A stretch of DNA of 12,161 bases from Piscirickettsiaceae bacterium (lineage in GTDB: Bacteria; Pseudomonadota; Gammaproteobacteria; Nitrosococcales; Methylophagaceae): contig JABGUA010000136.1 of assembly GCA_018646825.1 (NCBI GenBank), positions 1 through 12,161 on the forward strand, in the 5' to 3' direction. Positions 6,981 through 12,161 of the stretch are shown here, in pieces (the first letter of the stretch is position 1; the number at the start of each line of letters is the position of its first letter). Position numbers and translations under genes: made by a program. The notes under the pieces were generated by a model that searched no databases, was not told where the DNA came from, and saw nothing but the letters and a program-made list of their open reading frames with translations.

Positions 6981-7465
6981 TGTCCGCTGAAACCACCCTT
7001 CATTTCGATGGTCGGGAGCAAGCTAATGAATTGGCGTTAAAGCTTATTCAGCAGGCAAAAAGCAATATCTGCTTTTTTGGGTCAACATTGGATAATGTGC
7101 TGTTCGATCATGCAGAGGTTATGGCTGGCCTCAGTGCCTTTTCGCGTCGTACTCCGCGAGCGCAAGCTCGCTTTATTGTTCACGACAGCCAACAGGCTAT
7201 TGCTCAAGGACATCGCCTAATCGCCTTAGCACAAAAGCTGACCAGCTCGATTCACATTAGAATAAGTAGTGAAAAATATAAAGGACTGAAACAAACCTTT
7301 TTATTAATTGATAATGCGGCTTTCCTATATAGCCAGACTGCCTCGCGGTATAACGATCGTGTCTGCTTTGATGATGTGTCAGAAAGTAGGCAATTACAGA
7401 AATTATTTAACACAATTTGGGAATATGGCAGCCCAGATCCAATGACAAGGCGGTTAACTTTATGA
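6980..7465 (+). CDS. Small protein with phospholipase-D-like fold, no catalytic motif (DUF7931-like)
   Basis: This is a soluble 161-residue protein of unknown function. It alternates hydrophobic strands and helices: a strand near 29-35 (ICFFGS), another at 63-68 (ARFIVHD), a helix with GHRLIALAQ (77-85), a strand near 91-96, then QTFLLIDNAAFLYSQ (105-119), CFDD (129-132) and LFNTIWEYGSPDP (142-154). That order resembles one half of the phospholipase D fold, but the catalytic H-x-K-x4-D motif is absent. From memory it resembles the DUF7931 domain, often found behind a GNAT acetyltransferase domain in other proteobacteria; that domain is not present here. The ATG overlaps the purB stop (TAATG) without a Shine-Dalgarno, implying translational coupling, and its own stop overlaps the next start (ATGA). 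Family placement is tentative and no activity is claimed. Confidence 0.8.
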   Translation: MSAETTLHFDGREQANELALKLIQQAKSNICFFGSTLDNVLFDHAEVMAGLSAFSRRTPRAQARFIVHDSQQAIAQGHRLIALAQKLTSSIHIRISSEKYKGLKQTFLLIDNAAFLYSQTASRYNDRVCFDDVSESRQLQKLFNTIWEYGSPDPMTRRLTL

Positions 7466-8256
7466 AAAACATCCTGTTTGCCCTGTTAGTCTTATTCAGT
7501 AGTTCAGCCTATGCCGATGTCAAAATTGAAACTATTCAGCTTAACCATCGTTTGGCTGTTGAAGTACTCCCTGAAATTCAAGCTTTTTTGCCAGAGCAAG
7601 CCACTGCTCGCGCGTTTAATGATTTTATTATTGTTAAGGCTGACACCTCAGATTTAAGACAAATAAAGACCTTGATTAAACAGCTTGATACGCCACCCCA
7701 ACGGCTACGCGTGACAGTATTAAAAACCTATGATGTACTACAAGATGTCGAACAGCAGCAGATTTCTGCTGATATAGACGTGCATGATCGGGATTTATCA
7801 GGGTCTGTTTCAATTCAACGCTGGTCAACACAAGACACGAAAAATGATGAACAATATTACCAAGCTCAAGGTCTAGCCAATAAGCCCATTTTTATCGACA
7901 TGGGCGAAGAGATCCCCCAATCTGAACAATTCCTTGTATTACGCAATGACGGTGATTTAGCCGTACAGACACAAACAGAATACCTAAATATTAATAGTGG
8001 TTTTAAGGCTGTTGCCCGCATTTTACCCAACCACAATGTCACCCTCAATATTCATCCACGTTTCAGTGCCTTTTCAAACCAAAGCGGCGTTATAAATAGA
8101 AGCCAGATTGTCACAAGTCTGTCTGGGCCAGCTGGAACTTGGCTTGAATTAGGTCAAATTGACAATAAGAAAGACATTAGAAAATATGGTACAACTCAGT
8201 ACAGTAGCCATGTCAAAAAACAGCAACATATCTACATTAAAGTAGATCAACTATAG
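7462..8256 (+). CDS. Exported mini-secretin-like protein (secretin N-domain)
   Basis: The 264-residue product begins with a typical signal peptide (KN, hydrophobic core, AYA at 16-18), so it should be cleaved after residue 18 and act in the periplasm or outer membrane. Residues about 20-86 look like a secretin N/NolW-type domain: IQLNHRLAVEVLPEI, a helix-strand unit, FIIVKAD, and a helix ending in KQLDTPPQRL. Residues about 190-250 resemble part of a secretin core (ARILPNHNVTLNIHP, then a strand ending GTWLELGQI), but the GG motif and the full barrel region are missing. Full secretins such as GspD or PilQ are two to three times longer. The ATG at 7462 is chosen because it overlaps the previous stop (ATGA), starts the signal peptide and has AAGG at 7447-7450; an in-frame ATG at 7417 would bury the signal peptide. 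Its role is unknown. Confidence 0.8.
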   Translation: MKNILFALLVLFSSSAYADVKIETIQLNHRLAVEVLPEIQAFLPEQATARAFNDFIIVKADTSDLRQIKTLIKQLDTPPQRLRVTVLKTYDVLQDVEQQQISADIDVHDRDLSGSVSIQRWSTQDTKNDEQYYQAQGLANKPIFIDMGEEIPQSEQFLVLRNDGDLAVQTQTEYLNINSGFKAVARILPNHNVTLNIHPRFSAFSNQSGVINRSQIVTSLSGPAGTWLELGQIDNKKDIRKYGTTQYSSHVKKQQHIYIKVDQL

Positions 8257-8276
8257 CCCTTATTCAAAGAGATTTT

Positions 8277-8888
8277 ATGAATATTAAAGAAGCGATCGTC
8301 AGTCGTCGGTCTGTGAAACATTTTGATCCAGATCATGAAATGACGGAAGCAGAGATACAAGAACTAATGTCTCACGTCATCTTATCCCCCACAGCCTTTA
8401 ATATTCAACATTGGCGCTTCATTCGTGTGGTTGATACAGCTAAAAGACAACAAATCAAAGCCGCCAGTTGGGAACAAGCACAAGTCACGGATGCTTCACT
8501 ATTGTTAGTCCTTTGTGCTGATTTAAATGCCTGGGAAAAGCAACCTGAACGTTACTGGCGCGATGCACCACAAGATGTTCAAAATTTTCTTTTACCTGCC
8601 ATTGCTGATTACTATACTAATCATCACCAAGCACAGCGAGATGAATGTTTTCGCTCAGCTAGTATTGCTGCGATGAGCATTATGTTAGTGGCTAAAGAAA
8701 TGGGCTATGACAGTTGTCCAATGGATGGCTTCGATTTTGACAAAGTGGCCAAAATAATAGACTTACCCCATGACCATATCATCACGATGATGATTACTGT
8801 CGGTAAGAAAAAAGAAGATGCCCGCCCACGTTCAGGTCAATTAGCATTGGAGGAAGTCTTTATGGTTGATAGTTTTAAGCTAGATTAA
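8277..8888 (+). CDS. Nitroreductase-family flavoprotein (MhqN/YodC-like)
   Basis: This is a 203-residue FMN-dependent oxidoreductase of the nitroreductase superfamily. FMN-phosphate contacts are expected from SRRSVKHFDP (9-18); SPTAFNIQHWRF (37-48) and GYDSCPMDGFD (143-153) are typical of the fold, and GKKKEDARPRS (176-186) is the usual C-terminal flavin-binding strand and loop. The overall sequence resembles Bacillus MhqN/YodC, which reduces quinones and nitroaromatics with NAD(P)H, but the physiological substrate cannot be read from sequence. The ATG lies 20 bases after the preceding stop with a modest AAGAGA ribosome binding site, so it may be the last gene of the purB transcription unit. 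Its stop overlaps the convergent diguanylate cyclase gene by four bases, and no terminator is visible. No truncation or missing motif was noted. Confidence 0.9.
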   Translation: MNIKEAIVSRRSVKHFDPDHEMTEAEIQELMSHVILSPTAFNIQHWRFIRVVDTAKRQQIKAASWEQAQVTDASLLLVLCADLNAWEKQPERYWRDAPQDVQNFLLPAIADYYTNHHQAQRDECFRSASIAAMSIMLVAKEMGYDSCPMDGFDFDKVAKIIDLPHDHIITMMITVGKKKEDARPRSGQLALEEVFMVDSFKLD

Positions 8889-9922
8889 ATAATCGGTGGG
8901 TGTGCTTCCGAAGTCGTATTACGCCCATTACGTTTAGACTGATATAAAGCGCGATCTGCACGTTGGAGGAAACTATCCGCCCCTTCTGATTTGCAATAGC
9001 TTGCTATTCCAAATGACATAGTGATTTGGCCTAAAGGTTCTTTACTGTCTTTACGTTGAATTCGTTTTGCAGAAATTTCTTTACGTATTGTTTCAGCAAT
9101 GGTTTTGGCATCTTCTAGCGAAGTATTCATCATCGTTATTGTGAACTCTTCACCACCATAACGTGCAACAAAATCGCGGCCTTTAACTGTCGCTTTTATA
9201 ATATTAGCCACTACTTTTAAAACTTGATCACCCAGCAAATGGCCATGTTTGGCATTTAACTCTCTAAATAAATCCAGATCGCAAAAGATAATAGATAAGT
9301 TTTGTGTCGTTTTTTCAGCTTCACTGACTGTTAACTGAATTTGTTCGTCAAATGATTTGCGATTGGCTAGTCCCGTTAAACGATCGGTTTTCGCTTCTTT
9401 TTTAGTGTCTTCAATATCCAGCTTAATTTCTTCTATGTCTAGCATCGCCGCATTTAAGCGATCCGTTAGCTGTTGGCTAGATGACATCGCTTGTTTGGTT
9501 TCTAACATGACATCTTGGATAAGAACATGAATTTGGTCACGTGACATATCAGGATGAATTTTTGCTAAGGCTTCAGCAAGTTGCTCTGTTGAGTGTGAGG
9601 CGGCACTCGATCCTGTTTGTGCAAATTTTTGAATTTCTTGTAATAAATGCCGTAGATCAGCACGCTGATCTAGCAAGTTGAGTTCTTCTTTTTCAGGGCC
9701 TAAGAAACGATCATAGAGTTCAATCGTACGTTGATTGGTGAATGTACCGTGCTGTGCTAGATCGATATCAATCGTCTCACTCAGCTGCATGTTTGCACCT
9801 GAGACATATTCGTACCAAACCGCATAGTTCTGCGGTGTCATCGCTATGCCGTACTTGGTCATTAAAGGTACAGCTAGACGCATGTACTCCGCTGACTTTT
9901 GATGATCTTCTACTTGTCCCAT
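8885..9922 (-). CDS. Cytoplasmic GGDEF diguanylate cyclase with altered I-site
   Basis: The enzyme should make cyclic di-GMP from two GTP. The 345-residue protein has no membrane segment. Residues 1 to about 75 form a small helical domain (MTPQNYAVWYEYVSG at 28-42) that I recognise as a recurring unnamed N-terminal unit in gammaproteobacterial GGDEF proteins. Residues about 80-178 are helical and heptad-like, suited to dimerisation. The GGDEF domain starts at TDRLTGLANR (179-188), with metal-binding D215 in CDLDLF, N223, D232 in GD, and an active GGEEF motif at 256-260. The inhibitory RxxD site is K247-G-R-D250 here, so feedback inhibition may be weaker. No EAL or HD-GYP domain is attached. 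The ATG has a GAGAG ribosome binding site five bases upstream. It starts 39 bases after argG ends, with no visible terminator, and could be read from the argG promoter. Confidence 0.92.
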   Translation of the reverse strand: MGQVEDHQKSAEYMRLAVPLMTKYGIAMTPQNYAVWYEYVSGANMQLSETIDIDLAQHGTFTNQRTIELYDRFLGPEKEELNLLDQRADLRHLLQEIQKFAQTGSSAASHSTEQLAEALAKIHPDMSRDQIHVLIQDVMLETKQAMSSSQQLTDRLNAAMLDIEEIKLDIEDTKKEAKTDRLTGLANRKSFDEQIQLTVSEAEKTTQNLSIIFCDLDLFRELNAKHGHLLGDQVLKVVANIIKATVKGRDFVARYGGEEFTITMMNTSLEDAKTIAETIRKEISAKRIQRKDSKEPLGQITMSFGIASYCKSEGADSFLQRADRALYQSKRNGRNTTSEAHPPII

Positions 9923-9961
9923 ATTCTCTCAACTTAAACATGGAAACGTTAGCTGACCTGG

Positions 9962-11182
9962 TTAGCGGTTTTTAGCTGCTATCCTTAATCTCAATGCATT
10001 TAGCTTAATAAAGCCTTCTGCATCTTGTTGATTAAAAGCACCATCATCGTCTTCGAAGGTAGCGATGGATTCATCAAACAAGCTATTTTCATCTGAAGAA
10101 CGGCCCACGACAGTTACATTTCCTTTGTACAGCTTTATTCTAACTAAACCGTTCACTGTTTTCTGTGATGCATCAATCATTTTCTGTAGCATTTCGCGCT
10201 CAGGAGACCACCAATAACCGTTATAAATCAAACTCGCATATTTCGGCATTAATTCATCTTTCAAATGGGCTACTTCCCGGTCTAAAGTCAAAGACTCAAT
10301 CGCTCGATGTGCAGGCAACATAATCGTACCTGCTGGAGTTTCATAACACCCTCTCGCTTTCATTCCAACATAACGATTTTCAACTATGTCTAAACGACCA
10401 ACACCATTTTCACCACCTACTTTATTCAGGTATTCCATCACAGTTGCTGGTGACATCGTTTCACCATTGATCGCGACAATATCACCTTGTTGATAAGTCA
10501 ACTCAACATAGGTTGCTGACTCTGGCGCCATCTCAGGAGATGTAGTCCAGCGCCACATATCATCCTCTGGCTCATTCCATGGGTCTTCTAAAATATCACC
10601 TTCATATGAGATATGAAGCAGATTTGCATCCATAGAATAAGGCGATTTTTTGCCTCGTTTCATCTCAACTGGAATACCATGTTTTTCAGCATAATCGAGC
10701 AATTTTTGACGAGAGTTTAGATCCCATTCACGCCAAGGAGCAATCACTTTAATATCGGGGTTTAATGCATACGCACCTAATTCAAAACGGACTTGATCAT
10801 TACCTTTTCCTGTTGCCCCGTGTGAAACCGCTTCAGCACCAGTTTCTTTGGCAATTTCAATTAAACGCTTTGCAATCAGTGGCCTCGCAATTGATGTTCC
10901 TAACAAGTACTCACCTTCATAAATAGCATTGGCACGAAACATCGGAAAAACATAATCGCGGGCAAACTCTTCGCGTAAATCTTCAACGTAAATTTCTTTA
11001 ATACCTAATGCTTTGGCTTTCTCACGTGCCGGTTCAACCTCTTCGCCTTGACCAATATCAGCTGTAAAAGTCACTACTTCGCAGTCATACACATCTTGTA
11101 ACCATTTTAAAATAACAGAGGTATCAAGGCCGCCTGAGTAGGCAAGGACGACTTTTTTTATTTGTGATGGATGTTCAGACAT
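9962..11182 (-). CDS. argG: Argininosuccinate synthase
   Basis: ArgG condenses citrulline and aspartate, using ATP, to argininosuccinate, the penultimate step of arginine synthesis. At 406 residues it is of the common bacterial type, shorter than the 447-residue E. coli enzyme. The ATP-pyrophosphatase loop SGGLDTS is at 16-22; HGATGKGNDQVRFE (121-134) and TSIARPLIAK (96-105) are family signatures for the ATP, citrulline and aspartate sites. The ATG is supported by the N-terminal fit; AGGA (11194-11197, minus) lies eleven bases upstream, slightly far. A sigma70-like promoter lies just upstream, overlapping the end of dam, so it has its own start site and may also receive transcription from dam. 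No ArgR box was identified by eye. The diguanylate cyclase gene follows after 39 bases. Confidence 0.98.
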   Translation of the reverse strand: MSEHPSQIKKVVLAYSGGLDTSVILKWLQDVYDCEVVTFTADIGQGEEVEPAREKAKALGIKEIYVEDLREEFARDYVFPMFRANAIYEGEYLLGTSIARPLIAKRLIEIAKETGAEAVSHGATGKGNDQVRFELGAYALNPDIKVIAPWREWDLNSRQKLLDYAEKHGIPVEMKRGKKSPYSMDANLLHISYEGDILEDPWNEPEDDMWRWTTSPEMAPESATYVELTYQQGDIVAINGETMSPATVMEYLNKVGGENGVGRLDIVENRYVGMKARGCYETPAGTIMLPAHRAIESLTLDREVAHLKDELMPKYASLIYNGYWWSPEREMLQKMIDASQKTVNGLVRIKLYKGNVTVVGRSSDENSLFDESIATFEDDDGAFNQQDAEGFIKLNALRLRIAAKNR

Positions 11183-11208
11183 GTGCTGTGTGTTCCTGTG
11201 AAAACGTG

Positions 11209-11236
11209 ATTTTAAAATAATCGGCTATTGTATCAA
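11209..11236 (-). promoter_or_regulatory. Sigma70-like promoter of argG
   Basis: On the minus strand a -35 hexamer TTGATA (11236-11231) is followed after 16 bases by a -10 hexamer TAAAAT (11214-11209). Transcription would start near 11202 and give a leader of about 20 bases before the argG ATG. The -35 hexamer overlaps the dam stop codon (11233-11235). Confidence 0.65.
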
Positions 11237-12024
11237 AGTCCGTGTGATGCCAATACTTCTTTCGCAACTTGTCGGCCATTTCCTTTACAGCTAATACGCC
11301 GAGGGGCATCCATATATCTCAGCTTGAAGCCAAGATCTTTATATAATTTTTTAATCCTCGTTGTAGCTTGATTTGAAATTAAAACTGGCCCCTTATGTTC
11401 AGCCAACCAAACAGCTAATCGCTCCTGATCTTCCCAACTAAATCCTTGCTGAGAATATTGCCTAAATGGCACGTCATAAGGTGGATCAGCATAGATAAAA
11501 TCGTCATCCTCGATCGCTAATTCAGCGAAATCTTGCTGAGTAAACTGCCATTGATTCAATTGCTGTTGATAATGGTAAAAATCTTGCTGATAATTAATTG
11601 TTTTATAACGCCCGAAAGGCACGTTATAGCCACCCGATTGATTAAAGCGACATAGACCGTTATACCCTGTTCTATTCAAATAATAGAATAATTGGGCGGC
11701 TGTATGTGTTTCAATTTCTTGTTGGTTCAGCGTATTAAATAATGTCCGATGTTGATAATACAATGCTTCATCATTTTCAAGAGCAATATCGAGTTTTAGT
11801 CCTTGCTGACACTGCTGGTAAAAATTAATTAATGCCGGATTAACATCATTTAGTAATGCTTTTTCAGGCTGTAACCCTAACGCAACAGATAAACCGCCAC
11901 AAAAAGGTTCAACTAAACGCCGTTGTGAATGCTTAGACCAGACCTTACTTAATTTTGGAATCAACCAACGTTTACCGCCCGCCCATTTGAGCGGCGGTTT
12001 CAATGCCGTGTTATTTGACTTCAT
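11233..12024 (-). CDS. dam: DNA adenine methyltransferase Dam (GATC)
   Basis: The 263-residue protein is an alpha-class N6-adenine methyltransferase resembling E. coli Dam (278 residues). AdoMet-binding motifs are KWAGGK (13-18) and VEPFCGG (38-44); the catalytic motif is DPPY (180-183). The DNA-recognition segment RTGYNGLCRFN (118-128) and NVPFGRYK (134-141) keep the residues equivalent to L122, R124 and P134 of E. coli Dam, so GATC specificity is a good inference. No restriction endonuclease gene is adjacent, so it appears to be an orphan enzyme for mismatch repair and gene control. It is unusually glutamine-rich (26 of 263). The ATG is the only usable start in frame before a TGA at 12085-12087, but no Shine-Dalgarno sequence is evident before it. 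It is followed after 50 bases by argG in the same direction. Confidence 0.94.
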   Translation of the reverse strand: MKSNNTALKPPLKWAGGKRWLIPKLSKVWSKHSQRRLVEPFCGGLSVALGLQPEKALLNDVNPALINFYQQCQQGLKLDIALENDEALYYQHRTLFNTLNQQEIETHTAAQLFYYLNRTGYNGLCRFNQSGGYNVPFGRYKTINYQQDFYHYQQQLNQWQFTQQDFAELAIEDDDFIYADPPYDVPFRQYSQQGFSWEDQERLAVWLAEHKGPVLISNQATTRIKKLYKDLGFKLRYMDAPRRISCKGNGRQVAKEVLASHGL

Positions 12025-12161
12025 TGATCTGCGCTTAGCTTGAACAAACGACTGAACTTCCCTTGAAGAGACAGGTTTGCATCGTCACGATACCCAACCT
12101 AAATTATTTAGAATGCAGTGTTTTTCTAGGCGGCATAAGATCAGTAATATTCCCTTCGGCC
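12025..12161. other. Upstream region of dam, with palindromes and two GATC sites
   Basis: No gene could be supported here. Reading from dam outwards it holds a GATC at 12026-12029 touching the dam start, a short hairpin-type repeat CTTC-GAAG at 12057-12068, an 11-base palindrome ATCGTCACGAT at 12081-12091, a 13-base palindrome CTAAATTATTTAG at 12099-12111, and a second GATC at 12139-12142. It should contain the dam promoter unless dam is read from further upstream, but no convincing -35/-10 pair was found. A short open stretch on the minus strand (12160-12104) could be the end of a neighbouring gene but is too short to judge. Confidence 0.4.

Noticed and set aside
6980..7465. Active phospholipase D or nuclease
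   Set aside because: The fold resembles PLD, but there is no H-x-K-x4-D motif anywhere in the protein, so no catalytic claim is made.
9949..9976. Three copies of TTAGC at the argG end and spacer
   Set aside because: The copies are five bases, irregularly spaced, and partly part of the argG coding end and stop; chance explains them.
11233..12024. Restriction-modification system around dam
   Set aside because: No endonuclease or specificity gene is adjacent; the methyltransferase has E. coli Dam recognition residues and reads as an orphan housekeeping enzyme.
12104..12160. Open stretch of 18 codons on the minus strand running in from the window edge and ending in TAA
   Set aside because: It could be the C-terminus of a neighbouring gene, but 18 residues without a recognised family cannot support a call; other frames there are also briefly open by chance.

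Overview
The window reads as an ordinary stretch of chromosome from a gammaproteobacterium. HflD is essentially confined to that class. The nudJ-mnmA-hflD order and purB, AcnB and the Dam protein all look like their E. coli counterparts. Base composition is moderately low in G+C (low forties by eye). A marine genus such as Methylophaga or Cycloclasticus would fit, but the sequence does not fix the genus. No integrase, transposase, CRISPR array, tRNA or rRNA was seen. Genes cover almost everything: the longest gene-free stretch is the last ~137 bases, so there is no unexplained gap over 300 bases.

Left part (7-2192, plus strand): nudJ (Nudix hydrolase), mnmA (tRNA 2-thiouridylase) and hflD form a tightly packed operon with a 3-base gap and an ATGA overlap. 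It meets a minus-strand pair head-on, fetB (UPF0014/FetB membrane permease) and acnB (aconitase B). A strong intrinsic terminator lies between acnB and fetB, ending about 14 bases before the fetB start.

Middle (5485-8888): a 128-base divergent control region separates acnB from purB (adenylosuccinate lyase). purB has an extended -10 promoter and overlaps a small gene for a phospholipase-D-fold-like protein without catalytic residues. That gene overlaps one for an exported mini-secretin-like protein. A MhqN/YodC-like nitroreductase gene follows 20 bases later, so the four probably form one transcription unit. The second and third genes have no known function and are the least described part of the window.

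Right part (8885-12024, minus strand): dam (orphan GATC adenine methyltransferase), argG (argininosuccinate synthase) and a cytoplasmic GGDEF diguanylate cyclase run in the same direction. A sigma70-like argG promoter overlaps the end of dam. The diguanylate cyclase gene lies 39 bases behind argG and its end overlaps the nitroreductase gene by four bases.

Most of the content is housekeeping: tRNA modification, purine and arginine synthesis, the TCA cycle and DNA methylation. I do not see a clear new defence or mobile system. The leads most worth a second look are the purB-linked pair of unknown proteins, the terminator placed in the leader of fetB next to the iron-sulfur enzyme AcnB, and the diguanylate cyclase with an altered I-site.
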